A stretch of 64,000 nt of DNA from Brachionus manjavacas. Taxonomy: Eukaryota; Rotifera; Eurotatoria; Ploima; Brachionidae. The stretch lies in the NCBI GenBank assembly GCA_019054805.1, contig JAHQIY010000004.1, positions 1,922,001-1,986,000 of the forward strand, read 5' to 3'. Position 1 is the first letter of the stretch, and each line of letters begins with the position of its first letter. Made by a program: the position numbers and the translations under genes. Shown piece by piece: positions 30,500 through 42,774 of the stretch. The notes under the pieces were generated by a model. That model was not told the origin of the DNA. It did no database searches and worked only from the letters and a program-made list of their open reading frames with translations.

Positions 30500-31215
30500 T
30501 TGTGTTTGGAGGAAGCATTACAACCTTTATGTTTTGGTTTTTGGAGACCAGTACATCTGGATGGTAGGCACAATTATCCAGAAGAATGCCATGTCTTTAC
30601 TTTATTTACCAAAAATTATACAATCTAGGAGATTCAAGGTAAATGTGAATGATCACCTAAGCGAAAAATATCAAATAACTGCAGGTGTTCCTCAAGGCTC
30701 AGTAATTAGTCCCCTTTTATTTAGTATATATATTAATGACATCCCAAAAAGAAACAAAGCAAATAACGAAAAATCTCGGATTTTCGCAGATGATTTATTT
30801 CCTTTCTTCATTTACAACAGAAAAGGGAAATCTAGAAAATAAGATAAATAAATACACCAACGAACTAGAGCAATGGCTTATTAAATGGAAAATGAAGATA
30901 TCAGTAGAAAGGTGGTTGTTAGACTGGTGGAGGAATACAAAGAAGGTTTCGAATCAAGATTTATTGAATACCCAACTCCATTGTGTAATTGCTACCTTAC
31001 AATTTCTTCTTTTTTCCCTGAACAATTAATTTTTTAAAAATATGTATCCTTTAACTGTCTAGTTCAATTTCAATTATTTTCCTCTATTTTAAACCGTTTT
31101 ATTACATTTTATTTTTTTTAATTTTTATTCTATCTTATTTAACTTTATTTTGTTTTGATTTTTTTTTTTAATCTGAAGGAGCTTTTGCTCGGTACAGAAA
31201 ACAAATAAATAAATA
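30500..31215 (+). mobile_element. LINE family A fragment: RT core to 3' end
   Basis: Contains VNDHLSEKYQITAGVPQGSV with ISPLLFSIYINDIP (RT block B/C) and RIFADDLF (catalytic ADD). After a frame break it gives GNLENKINKYTNELEQWLIKWKMKISVE. An internal deletion then joins it to FESRF-type C-terminal sequence. The 3' UTR ends CTGAAGGAGCTTTTGCTCGGTACAG followed by (AAATA)n at 31190-31235. It shares the C-terminal block with 2410-2520 and the GNLENKIN block with 63450. Inactive. Confidence 0.85.
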
Positions 31216-31239
31216 AATAAATAAAATAAATAATATTTT

Positions 31240-32100
31240 TGGAGAGTCCAAAAAACCCTTCTTCGGGTTTTAACATTTTTTTTTGCATGAAAATAAAAAT
31301 ATTTTGTAATTAAAATTTATTAATTATAACATTTTTTTGATTTTAATTTTGATAGAAAAAAAAATGTTCAAAAATGATTAAATTTTTTGAGCTATAAGCA
31401 AAATAAGCACTAAAAAATAATTTTTTTTTTTGAATTAAAATCAAATGTGATTTTAATAATTCTTTTAATATAATTGAGTATGATAACACAGCCTATATGT
31501 ATTTAATGTAAATTCAGTGACGTAATTTGAAAAACCGAAATATATCAGTCGTTTTATTTTTTTTTTTAAACTACCCACATATTCTTGTAAATCTTGAAGA
31601 GAGGAATCCAAATATATACATTAAATATTTTTAAAAAATTTTTAAACCTTTTTTTTCCTAATTTAAAGTTTTTTTTCGGCTAATTCGGTAGAATTTTTCA
31701 AAATTAGTAATTATATTTGACAATTTTCGATACGATGACGGAACAAGTTTGAACTGACCTTATTTGCTTATCGTTTTCAGTGGGTCTTAATTAGTAGAAA
31801 ATAATTTTACTAGAATTTTAAGATAGCCGATGGGTCCGTTGTCTAATGTTGTTATTTTTTATGGGTTAAGAGGTTAATGAGGTATCACCTCTGTACCCAA
31901 AAATCCCACCCATTTACCCCTAAAAATAAAATATTTGACATAATTAGAATGAAAGGACAAAAATGATCACAATGACGTTATTTTTTATGAAAAATTTAAA
32001 ATTTTGTTTCTCTTTTTTTTACAAAAATAATTTGATTTTATTTGATAAAAATATTCATTCTTTATTATCAAAAATCGTCAATATTTTATAAAAATGAATC
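31240..32100. other. AT-rich spacer with motif-rich stretch
   Basis: Mostly featureless. At 31825-31925 there are GGGTTAAGAGGTTAATGAGG and CCCACCCATTTACCCC, resembling the segments at 29900 and 32415. Confidence 0.4.
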
Positions 32101-32125
32101 AGAACAAACAAAAAGAAGTTGAAAA

Positions 32126-32226
32126 AAAAAGTATTCGATGGAAGATCTTGATAACGCAAAAAAATATGTTTTTGAAAAAAAATTGAACACTACTCAAGCT
32201 ACAAATTTATCCAACATTCCGAGACA
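32126..32226 (+). pseudogene. Pogo/Tigger-like transposase N-terminal helix-turn-helix fragment
   Basis: Reading KKKYSMEDLDNAKKYVFEKK then LNTTQATNLSNIPRQ fits the psq-type HTH at the start of pogo/Tigger transposases (pattern YxxEdLxxAxxxV....Sx..AA..ygIPrxTL). It stops soon after. The C-terminal counterpart type is found at 38075-38619 in another element. Confidence 0.5.
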
Positions 32227-32414
32227 GATCTTTTTAACTAATCTTTTTAACTAAAAAAATCAAACATAAAATTTATTTTGAATTCGTTAATAATTCGTTT
32301 AAATTTTTTTCTAAATAGTTATGTTGTAGCGTATATTTAAAAGAATATTAATAAAGAATATTTTAAATATTTGTATTTTTAAAAATAACATTTAAAATCC
32401 TTTTTTTAATTCTT

Positions 32415-32690
32415 ATCGGGCTAATTGGGTGAATTCGGTGAATATCCTGAAAAAGAGGTTAGTTCTCGGGCTAAATATTTACAAAATCATGGGTAACTGG
32501 GCTAACCTAATTCACCCAATAAGGCCTCACTTAATTGACCGCAGGAGGTAAAGGGGTGACTAGAAAAAATTGGTCTAATTCGGTGAGCATTTTTGGAGTT
32601 TATGAATAAAATGAGTGCGAAATATGCAATAAAAAAAATAGGTCACCCGGTTAGGCTCATTTACCATAGTTGAGAAATGATGAAAACTTG
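32415..32690. repeat. GGGCTAATTGGGTGAA repeat segment
   Basis: Clusters of GGGCTAA, TGGGTGAATTCGGTGAAT, GGGCTAACCTAATTCACCC and AGGTCACCCGGTTAGGC in both orientations, in otherwise AT-only DNA. Looks like subterminal motif arrays of a DNA transposon; no ends could be paired. Confidence 0.45.
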
Positions 32691-32699
32691 GAAAGAATG

Positions 32700-32890
32700 A
32701 GACATGCCAAAAGAAAAGAACTAGAACGTTTGGAAATACCAATTACTGAGATAAAAGCATCCTGAACAGATGCAAATATCAAGGATCAATTAAAGAGGTT
32801 ATGGGCGAAAAAAAATGGTTTTAATAAAAACGTGTATCGAAAATTGAGTGAGAGTCAGCAAAAGAAATTTTTTGAAAGAGATTCAAATAT
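32700..32890 (+). repeat. Dispersed coding-like repeat, copy 1
   Basis: Shares CCAATTACTGAGAT, AACAGATGCA, GGGCGAAAAAAAATGG and AAAATTGAGTGAGAGTCA with about 35637-35755. One frame gives RLWAKKNGFNKNVYRKLSES, which looks like part of a transposon ORF (HMG- or transposase-like), not identified. Confidence 0.5.
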
Positions 32891-32899
32891 TTTTTTAAT

Positions 32900-34890
32900 T
32901 AATATTCTTATCAGATTTTTGATTTTTTATCTTTGTAAAAAAAAAAAAATTATAATATTCTATAAATTTTTTCGAATAAAAAAACGGGATTATCAGAAAA
33001 GTCTTATCAATACAATTTCGATATTTTTTTAAAAAACTTTTCAACACAAAAAAATTTTCTTTTATTTTGAATAAAATATGAATTAAAAAGTATTAAAATG
33101 AATTTTGAAAAAAAAAAGTCATGTGGATAAAGCATTAATTTTTACTATACCATTTATTAGCTAATTTGGTACGTCCTCGTTTCGGCTTTCAATGCCAAAA
33201 AATGGGCCCAAAACGCCCATTAAATGTAAAATTTACAATTACAGCTATTTGTATCAATGTTTATTTCATATTCACCTTCGAATTTGTAACTATTTCGGCT
33301 AAACTACTTGAAATCATCCCAATTAGCCAAAGATTTAGAAAAATTAATCACCCTCTTTGTAGGCCTTGCGTCAACTTCAAAATTTTCAAAAATTAATGCT
33401 TTGTCAGCTATTCACTTGACTTTTTTTTCAAAAAACATCTGAAAAATTAATCATTCAAATTAAAAGTAATTAAATTAATTAATAAAGAGTATATTAATTA
33501 ATAAAAGTAAACAAAGATGCAAATTTTTTTTAAAAAATATTGAAATTGTGCTGACAAGACTTTGAACTATGGAGAAAAGATTTTTTATAATACCCATTGA
33601 GGACAGTCAGGAAAATGGTCGATCCTGAGTGTTGAAAATGCAAAAAAAAAAAATTGTAAATTTTAATAACTAGATAAAATTTTATCTCCATTTAATTATA
33701 TTTATTTTATTAAAATTTCGGACAATCATTTTTGAGCACCCGTTTCTTAATCTTCCCAATTACATGCTAATCATCCTTTAAAATAAATGACCGAGGCCAA
33801 ATTAGTAAACCAAAATGAATACTGGATTTAAAAGAGCTAGTTTTTATTTTTTTATTTTTAGCGTCAATCATTTGAATGAACGGCCGATTTATTTGAAATG
33901 AATAAAATTTTTTTTTTTGATTTTTTTGACAGATTGATATTGGAATGAATATTTAAGTTTTATGAAAAATCAATTAATTCCAAGTGACAATTGATCTAAT
34001 TATTCTAAGAATGGATTTGTGTAAAGAGTTTGAAGCGCGATAAAATCAAATCAAATGAATCATAAATCTTTAGAAAAACACTTTAGAATTAAACAGATGT
34101 CAAACAAAAACTAGTTCAAATAGGCTCAAGTTTTTATTTTCAATTTGTTTAAGGTACATGGTTCAAGATTTGATCTCTTGGCTTAAACTGATAGCTAACA
34201 GATTTATCTCGTATTTATTTAAAGATACCGCAGTATTCTTTGTATAAATGCTGCTGGATTTATCTATTCAAATATTTATTTTTTTTTTTATTTTTTACTT
34301 TTCAATTAAATTTTATTTAACTTTTTTTTTTTTATATTTTATAAATCAGTTCGAGAAGGATTATTTGTTTAATTTTAACAACTGATTAGCAGAGCTCAGT
34401 TGATTTGTATTAAAAATAAAGACACTTTATAAGTTTTTTTAAACGGCTTTTGCCCAGACTAGAAAGCCTGTGGATTTGTTGTTAGCACTTTGAAGGTATG
34501 CTAGTTCAACTTGTGTCGGTTTAATTATCAGATTAAAATAAATGGTTCTTAGGTCTATTTAATTTTTTTTTAAGGTTTTTGAAAAATTAGTCTGAATTTG
34601 TTCGAAATTTTTTTTTGATAATTATAAAAATCAGCATAGTTTATGAAAAAATTTACCACGAATTTTTTATTTAAAGTGCATATTTTTTAAATCATTCTTT
34701 ATCTCATTTTAAATACTTGTTTTTTTATCTTTTATTTTGTTTGTAAAACGAGAATATTTAATAATTTTGTTTTTTTAAATTACTTTTTTTTTCAAAATTT
34801 TAATCTAGATCGCCATTTAGAATTGAAAAAATCGTATTGAGCTTTTTTGAAATTTTTATTTTTATTTTACAAAATTAAGTATTCAATTTT
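32900..34890. other. AT-rich spacer
   Basis: No gene supported. Apparent frames at 32832 and 33166 have no recognisable content. Scattered GGCTAATT/AATTAGCC words (33150-33320, 33740-33810) may be more of the transposon-end vocabulary. Confidence 0.4.
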
Positions 34891-35640
34891 TTTTTAGTCT
34901 TTAACTTGACTTTAGCTCTTTTGGGTAATGCGAGTTCGCCAAATCGGGCCAGAATATAAAATTTTTCTGAATGATACTTACTGATGAGGTAATGTAATCT
35001 CCTGCACAGAAATTTATCTCTGTTAATCTGATTAATTGTATTGCCACCTTCAGCGATAAGTGGCTATTAGATCCTTTTCGCAGACACAACAACCCAAACA
35101 TAAAGTTTTTTACTAGTTTTAACAATCGATTACCAATAATCGATTCAATAATCGACTACTTTTAAATCGATTAAATTTTTTTTGGTCAACTATTAAATAG
35201 AAAATAAGCAAAAATATTTTTTCTATTTAAATAAAGTCTGTAAATAAATTAAAAATATATACAGCCAAAATTAAAATTTAACGATTTATTTGAACATATT
35301 TAATTTGTTATTTAATTAAAAAAGTTAAATTTAAAGAGGGGTCCTACTAAAACACTGACCCCCAATTTTTTTGCAAAGCAAAAATATTTTTTAAAGTTTT
35401 AATTTATCATTTAGTTTGAATTTTTCTCTTTTTTTTGAAAATTAAATTACTTTTTCTACAAAATTTTTATTTTTTGTGAAAATTGAATATTTTTATATTT
35501 TAAAAACCTGACCCCAAACTATTTTTTTAATTAAATTATTGAAATACTTACCACTTAATTCACGATTTAATAGTTGACTAAAAAAATTAGTCAATTTTTG
35601 AATTTTATCAATCGATTGGAGTCCATTACCAAAACTACCA
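34880..35640 (-). mobile_element. Possible hAT-like remnant with ATCGATT-rich flanks
   Basis: Minus-strand reading PLIAEGGNTINQINRDKFLC, then RRLHYLISKY, weakly matches the hAT dimerisation block (AGNxIxxxRxxLxxxxxxxLI). It is flanked by AATCGATTACCAATAATCG and TCAATCGATTGG words at 35117-35170 and about 35600-35625. Similar in make-up to 15100-16050. Low certainty. Confidence 0.35.
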
Positions 35641-35755
35641 ATTACTGAGATAATAGCATCCTAAACAGATGCAGTTATCAGGCAAAAAGGTAATGGGCGA
35701 AAAAAATGGTTTTAAAAACGTGTCACAAAAATTGAGTGAGAGTCAACAGAAGCAA
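35637..35755 (+). repeat. Dispersed coding-like repeat, copy 2
   Basis: Direct repeat of 32730-32870 with small deletions (shared ATTACTGAGATAA.AGCATCC and CAAAAATTGAGTGAGAGTCAAC). Confidence 0.6.
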
Positions 35756-35939
35756 GTCTGATCAGTAAAATTTGAACTGAAGAAAATCAAAGAAAAGACT
35801 TGAAATTTAATTTAAAATATTCTAAACAATTGAGGATTTCATTTTGCATTTAAAATGAGGAAATTTTGACAGCACAAACTTAGTCTAAAAACTTTGTCTT
35901 CCCCGTTACTACCCAGTCTAAACCGGTGTCCCCTTTTTC

Positions 35940-36010
35940 TAAATAAAAGAAGTTTAAACCACCCTGTTTTTTCAACGAGTTTTGAACCTTCAATCCTCGG
36001 CTATACGACC
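35940..36010 (-). repeat. Second tRNA-derived SINE-like piece
   Basis: Minus strand GTCGTATAGCCGAGGATTGAAGG then GGTTCAAAACTCGTTGA carries the same A- and B-box-like words as the insert at 1722-1862 but lacks about 20 bases between them. Then GGTTTAAACTTC parallels TTTAAACCTT of copy 1. Confidence 0.4.
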
Positions 36011-36014
36011 TTTT

Positions 36015-37095
36015 TCATTTAGTTGACCATTATTTTTAATTTTTTTATTTTTTAAATCCTATTAAATATTTGTACAAAATTTGATCAAATTCGGTCAATG
36101 ATATTTTTTTTTCACTTGTCAAAATTTTTCATTTCATTTTCATTCCATTTCAAAAAGTTTATCTTTTGATATTAAAATTAATAGTTGAATTAATTTGAAA
36201 TAATTTAATGTAACATTTTTTGCATGTTAAGTAGATTTAAAAATTTATAAAAAAATTTCAACATTTTAAAAATTTTGAAAAATTTTTCTTTCATTTGTTT
36301 GTTGTGTCGTTAAACGTAAAAATTTTGTAGTAAGTTTCCTGAAAACCTTTTTTAATTAATTTATAATTATTGCAAAGAATTTTATCAGCTCAGATTCTTG
36401 GAAGTCGATATCATTTTCTAGATACGCTATTTAAGAAAAAATGGGCTAATTTATATTTCATTATTTTTCAAGCAATAAATCATTTAATGGAACAAAAACG
36501 AAATAATATTTTATGTTTGTTCACAATTCTTAATTTACTTAGTTTACAATTATTATTTTACAACTGTCTGCAAGGTAAATTTTGAATTTAGAATTTTTTG
36601 GTAAATCTTTTGATAAATTCAATTTTAAAAAAATTAAATCTTTATTTCTCACCTCCACTTTATTGTCTAATTTAAGACGCTTGAATTTTAAAATTAATTA
36701 AAAAGAAATTGCTTCATCTTTCATCTTTATTAATACTTCATTATTTTGAATTCAGTTCAAAAAAATTTCATTCTAAATATAATAGAAAGACTTTTGTCAT
36801 GTTCAAATAGAGTCGAAATTAACTTAGGCTTAAACTTATTTTTGGTCAATTTATTTGCTATCCGACATGATACAGTTCACTGAAAAGTTTGACTTCTGTA
36901 CTAAGGAAGTTTTTACAACAAAAATTTTAAATTTAATTTCTAGCCGTTGCACTAAAATGCAGAGAAAAGAATTTTAAAATAGAAAGTTTAATTTTTTTTA
37001 AAAAATTAATTTGTTTAAAATTATAAAATCAAGATTATTTACAATTGAAGCAAGTTTAATTAATCATGAGTTCATTTTTAGTTTTTAATTTTCGC
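36015..37095. other. AT-rich spacer
   Basis: No gene or element end recognised. Confidence 0.4.
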
Positions 37096-37763
37096 AAAAT
37101 TGTTTGGGTCTAGTGGTTTATGAGAACGTTTGTTCACTTATTAGGTGAACAATTCCTGTTCTCAGGTTTGGTGAACAATCTGTACACGCAATATTTTGTT
37201 CACCAATATGTGAATTGAAATAATTATTGAACAAAAAAAGTTTTGGTGACCAGACCGTACATTTGGTGAACAATTTTGAAATTAGGTGAACTATGCTAAA
37301 CTTGTGTGAACAATTCACGAAGAAAAAAAATTTATTTTCGAATTCGATTTTAAAAAAAATATATTTTAAAGTATCGTTGTGATATTTTTGATAAAAAAAT
37401 TGTTAGTTTTGTTTATGTGTTTTACTCATACGGCTTTTTAAACCTCTATCACCTTCAAAAAAACGACCACAAATTTAACATTCTATTGAATTACGTTTGC
37501 CACTGAAATCTTTTGTAATTTTTACTCTAGACTCCTCGTTACAAGGTTTCGATATGGCTACATTTTTATATACATTTGCTTTTAATTTTATTTATTTTGT
37601 TAACTGTTAATTTTATATTTTTAGCTCTTAAATCAATGTTAAAAATCGAATCGAATCTCCATTTTTTGATTCGACACAGTCATTGTCCAAATCATCAACA
37701 TCATCGACGCTTTTATTCAATTATTGTAATAATCTTAACAAATAATTTTGATACTAACATAGT

Positions 37764-38973
37764 TACCGTAAACGCTTGCAGACTACTCCAGGGCTTAACC
37801 TCATTTTCCGGATTTATTCCACTGGAATAGTTCCCATCGACACCATGTTAAAACATTTTTTTTTAATTTTATGGAATTGTGATAGATTTTTTGATTTATT
37901 CTAAGATTAAAACCCAATATTGAGTTTTTTTCCTGGCTTATTTCTGAGTTTTTTTTTTTCAAAAACTGGAATTAATTAGAAAAGAATAAAAAAAATATTT
38001 AATTTCGATATATTCGATATTTAAAAATGTAAATTGAGTTTTATTCCAGGATTCAAAGTGGAAAAAAAAATTTCAACGGGATGATTTTGATGAGAGTTTA
38101 ATAATTGATTCATTCGATTCTTGTGGTATAACTGGTCAATCACACTTACATAGCACTCTTAAAATTTTAGTCAACAACAATTTGATTTTTAATTCATATA
38201 TAGATGATTTAGAAGAGGAAGAAGATATTTTAGGTTTGGACAACGTAGATGAAATTGATGTAAATCTTAGAGAGCTTGTGTTAGAAGAGAATACATCAAT
38301 TGAAGCAAATCAATCAAGTCCTGAACAATTAATAACCAGTCCAGAACAAAGTCAAATACAATCGTATCAAAATCCACCTAATTCAACTCCAATAAATATT
38401 CAAACACCAGAAACAGATGAAAATGTCAATAAAATTGGTAATCCAGTAACTTCGAATGAAGCTCAACCACGATTAAATGGTCGATATGTTCTTAAAGAAC
38501 TAAATAATCAGCAAAATGTAAATCAACCAAATGTCTCAAATTCTTCGTCAATCACGATTCAAAAGCTGCCAAAAAAAGAGGAAGAAAACCTCTCCCTCGT
38601 GACGAAAATGGAAAAATAATAAGACAACAAAACTTGTAAATCCAATTTTTTAAAACTTTAAATTTTTTTTTCCACTTTGAATCCTGGAATAAAACTCAAT
38701 TTACATTTTTAAATATGGAATATATCGAAATTAAATATTTTTTTTATTCTTTTCTAATTAATTCCAGTTTTTGAAAAAAAAAAAAAACTCAGAAATAAGC
38801 CAGGAAAAAAACTCAATATTGGGTTTTAATCTTAGAATAAATCAAAAAATCTATCACAATTCCATAAAATTAAAAAAAAATGTTTTAACATGGTGTCGAT
38901 GGGAACTATTCCAGTGGAATAAATCCGGAAAATGAGGTTAAGCCCTGGAGTAGTCTGCAAGCGTTTACGGTAA
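37764..38973 (+). mobile_element. Long-TIR element nested inside, with transposase tail (pogo-like)
   Basis: Inverted repeats of about 305 bases (37764-38070 and 38668-38973) start TTACCGTAAACGCTTGCAGA and match almost perfectly. Between them is the coding piece at 38071-38619. I could not define a target duplication (a TA duplication one base out is possible). Autonomous relatives would carry the rest of the transposase. Confidence 0.8.
38071..38619 (+). pseudogene. C-terminal part of a pogo/Tigger-like transposase
   Basis: The frame is open from the TIR boundary: KKKFQRDDFDESLIIDSFDS, then CGITGQSHLHSTLKILV, followed by an acidic tail (DDLEEEEDILGLDNVDEIDV) and a Pro/Gln/Asn-rich end up to a TAA at 38617. 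The FxxCGI(T/S) block near the end of the DDE domain and the acidic tail are typical of pogo/Tigger/jerky transposases. No ATG and no catalytic DDE residues are present, so this is a deletion derivative. It is clean of stops over 180 codons, which suggests recent origin. Confidence 0.6.
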
Positions 38974-39179
38974 TATAATTATAGTTCAAGTGAAATAAAT
39001 TTACTTTAGGTGAGCAAGTTATATTTTATGTGAACAAAATATATTTTAGGATAACATTTCAGTTCACATATTGGTTAACAAAATATTACGTGAACAGATT
39101 GTTCACCAAACCTGAGAACAGGAATTGTTCACCTAATAAGTGAACAAAAGTTCTCATAAACTACTAGACCCAATTGTTT

Positions 39180-41500
39180 TTATAATATCAATAAAAATTA
39201 ATATTTTTTAAAAGGAATTTAAATTAAAAGAAATAAATTCTTTCTTCCATAATTTTCCTTCCTGAAAAAAAGAATTACTGGAGTTTTTGCTTATAGTGGT
39301 TTTGCTTATAGAACTAACCATTTAGTTTAGAATTTAAATTTTTATTTTTTGCATTTATTTATTGATAATATTTTCTTTTTTTATTTTACACAAACATTTC
39401 GGATCAAACTGGCCATAATAAAGTTCTAATAAATTAAATATTTAAGAAATTTTGGTAATTTTTCAAGTAAAAATTTCATTCAAAATTCAGTTCTGTACCT
39501 TTGAGAGCGTGTGAAGATTCCCATTTCAATGGTAATTTTAATAATGGCGCCAAAAAACGTAATTAGAGGGAACAAAAGCTTATTTTAAGTCCAATTTCTA
39601 CCGCAATCTTTATAAGCTTTACTAAAGACTTGTTTTTGAAAAAGTACCCTACTGCTATTTGTAGTTCAGGATAATTTTTAATGAAATGGTTTAATTTAAT
39701 TTATTTTTTAATGTTTTTTTTTTAAATAAATATTAAAAAATAAAAAGTTAATTTTTTTTTAATTCTTTTTATTCAGTTATTAGGCTAAAGAGCTGTCATT
39801 GTATTTGAAAAAATTGTAAAATTCAAAATAAAAAGAAAAATGCTCAAAATATAAAATCAAATAAAGGGAAACAGAAAAATTTTATGCATTTATATGTTTG
39901 ACATTAATTTTATTTGTCAATAAATTATAACCAGTAGGTATGTCACTATGAAATAGAAGTTTTAATATTTATTTCGAACTAAGAACAAAAAATTTGAAAT
40001 AACGAAATTAAATATTATAATAGAAAAATAGGAAAAGGTTGAAATTTTTCTGTGAGCTTTAGAAAAACAAAATTTTCTTTTTCTCTCTCAGAAAGAAAGA
40101 CTAATAATTCTGTAAAACAATTTTCTTATTTAAAATTCTATTTTAGCATCAAGTGTTTCAACAATATTTAAGCCTAAAATTAATTACTAAAAAATTTTAA
40201 CTTTCAGTTTCGTTTTCGCTCTAAACTGAAAAATTTTATTTTAAAATTATTTTCAAAAAATGTTCGAGTTTAACTTTTTAACATCAGCAAAATTAAAAAA
40301 AGCTAATAATTTACAAGAATATTCTTTGTTAATTCATAAAATAGAAAAAATTATGTAAAGGATTTCAATGAAACAAAATAATTTTTAGATTAGGCTAAAA
40401 TTCGATCTATCAAATGAATATAAAACTTGTTTTTAATCAGTTGTTATGCTAACAAACGCAAAATGAATAGCTGAGCCTAAATTAAAAAAATATTTTCTAA
40501 ATTACAACTGGTTGTTTACAATTTATGCCTATTAATAATTTATCTTTAGGTTAAAAACTGAAATTTATTCCATCTTAATGCATTTTGAAATAAGAACTTC
40601 AACCAAAAAATAATCAAAAATGCGATCGGTTGCAAATTTTTGCAATCGAAAATTTGCTGGCTGGCCTAATTTTGAACTGTGTCGAATTAAGCGGCCATCT
40701 TTAGCATTTTGAGAGCACAATATTCTAAAAAATGGCCACGGGCTACATCACTTTTCGACCAACAATTAAAAAAACATTTCCAAGTTGAAATTTTCGAGTG
40801 TCAAAAACTAATTTCAAGCCTGGCTTGAACAAATTTAGATTTAGAAGTCTTGTTACCTTTAAGTGTATTCTAAATTTATTTTAGTGTTTTCAAAGTTTGT
40901 TCATACCTTGACGTGCACACATAATTTTAGTGTTAATCTTGTTTGAAATTTAAAAAACATTTAAATTTATTACTCGATTTAGATCGAGATTCAATGTGAG
41001 AACTAAGAACAAGTCTGGAATGTGGCGTTCAAATTTACATTTTCAATTTAAAAATTTTATTTAAATTTAATAGATTTAGTAAAATTAAAGAGAAAAAACT
41101 TGTTTGTCAAATGTTAATAATTAACCAGATTGATTGAAATGCATCTAGGTAAACAATTTTATTATTAAAATTAAGTTGTTTTTTAATTATTTTCAAGCCG
41201 ATTAAAGCTAACTTTTAAATGCTAGAAACTGAAATTAAAGTATTTTGATTCAGTATTTGTTACTTCAATAATTTTTTTTCTTTCTAGATAATTTTTTTCT
41301 AGCCTTTTTTTATCAAGCAAATGGATATTTTTTACCCAGACATTATGGTCTTGTTACAATAGACAAAACTTGCTCAAGTAATTGTTGTATTTTTTTAATT
41401 CTAAGTATCATTTATTGTAGAGAAGTATTTATTTTCATCAGCTAAATATTTTTTGTTTATTAGCAAATTTAAAAAAATTCTAAATAACTTTTTTGCAAGC
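39180..41500. other. AT-rich spacer
   Basis: 2.3 kb without a gene I can support. A less AT-rich patch at 40620-40760 (TGCGATCGGTTGCAA..TTGCAATCG, GCTGGCTGGCC, GCGGCCATC) includes a short inverted repeat but no coding signal. Confidence 0.4.
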
Positions 41501-41514
41501 TAATTTTTTTTGCA

Positions 41515-41790
41515 GAAAAAATATTCTTTATCACCCTTGATAGCTTTTGGTTTCCTTATACCATTATCGTATAATTCGGTTATTTTTTGTTAAACTTCTT
41601 TATTCAAAAGGTTATTTTCTGCCTCATCTACACCATGATTATGTTTTTTAGTTGAAATAAAAATTGATGCATTTTCCGAATCACTATGAGCACTAAAGTA
41701 TAAAGATGACTTACGTGTTGATTTTTTTTGGTAGAGCACTTGTAGAACCGCTTGTATCCCTCTTTGGCATATTTAGTAAAACTAAATGAC
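41515..41790 (-). pseudogene. MULE-type transposase N-terminal (FLYWCH/WRKY-like zinc finger) fragment
   Basis: Minus-strand pieces, in adjacent frames, read KEGYKRFYKCSTKKN, then SLYFSAHSDSENASIFISTK, KHNHGVDEAE and ITELYDNGIRKPKAI. The spacing of C..C..H.H fits the zinc finger that precedes the DDE domain in Mutator-like transposases (typical HNHxxDE). It is broken by frameshifts and a stop. Confidence 0.55.
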
Positions 41791-41799
41791 CATAAATTT

Positions 41800-42770
41800 C
41801 CTTCAATTGAGTCATTATTTTTCTGTAAAGCAATTATTTGTTTTTAAATTGATCGTTTGTTTTTTAAAATATTTTTTTATTAAATAATTTGAGGAAAAGG
41901 CAATGAAAATATTAAAAAGTTAAAATCCTTTCTGTACTCTTTGTACTTTATCATAATTTAAATTTTTAGACCCTGTTTCTTTTTCTTTTTTATGTACTTT
42001 TATACTTAATGGTTTTTAATAAAGATTTTAATTAATCAATATTTATTATATCTATCAAATATCAATTATAAATTTAGCTAATATATTTCTTACCTCCAGC
42101 ATACCCGATTTAGAATCCCTAAACCATGGCTCCGCCGGGACCCCGTTTAATTTTTAAAATAATGATTAAAATTTCAAATTAATACAAATACTACAAAAAG
42201 AAAAAAGGAAAATGGTTTTTTCAAAGTTTTAATCTCTTTGTTTGTCTATGAATAATGCCAAAGTTCTTATAATTTTATAAAGTAAAATATAGATTATAAC
42301 GATAATTAAGTGATATTGCTGTAGGTAAAAAATTAGAATAAAAATGAATAAATTGTATGATAAAAAATAATTTTACTGGTAAAAAGAAAAATTAGCTGAA
42401 AAAAGAAATAAAGGCCATGATTAATATATGCTAGAAAAATAGAAAAACAAGTTCCATTTTTATGCATGGTCACGTAATTTTAAAAAAAAGGTTCTTTTAG
42501 CTTTCTAAAAAAAAGTGATGAACTTTCTATTGATTTTTTTAGCATGTTTTTGTCATATTTGAGATAAATTAAAATAATTTTTTCATTTTTTTAATAATTA
42601 TTTTTCTGAAATTAATAAAATTAGGGACTAGCAAATATTCAAGTTTATCACTATTATTGTGTTGTTCTTTTTAGTCAAAAATTTAGATTTGCTGAAAGGT
42701 TAATTTCAATTCACTCTCTTCAATTATTTTGAAATCTAATAACTCATTAGCGAAAAGGGACAAAGTTATT
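41800..42770. other. AT-rich spacer
   Basis: No gene. A sharply GC-richer 40-mer at 42097-42140 (contains CCATGGCTCCGCCGGGACCCC) stands alone; I could not fold it into a tRNA. Confidence 0.4.
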
Positions 42771-42774
42771 ATTA

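Larger units (their letters stand above)
37106..39171. mobile_element. GGGTCTAG-ended TIR element, 2066 bp, with 8-bp target duplication
   Basis: The ends GGGTCTAGT(G/A)GTTTATGAGAAC... form ~100-base inverted repeats (37106 to about 37225 versus about 39050 to 39171). AATTGTTT is directly repeated at 37098-37105 and 39172-39179. The subterminal regions are filled with (G/T)TGAAC(A/T)A and GGTGAAC words in both orientations (at least ten on the left, 37130-37320). The centre is occupied by another element (37764-38973). No transposase of its own is seen. It is a sister of the elements at 13305 and 44880. Confidence 0.85.

Noticed and set aside
33166-33396. 76-codon frame
   Set aside because: Overlaps repeat words shared with other segments; no protein features.
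37576-37830. 84-codon plus-strand frame in the GGGTCTAG element
   Set aside because: Runs into the TIR of the nested element and shows no family motif.
42097-42140. tRNA gene in the GC-rich patch
   Set aside because: No convincing A and B boxes and no cloverleaf could be folded.
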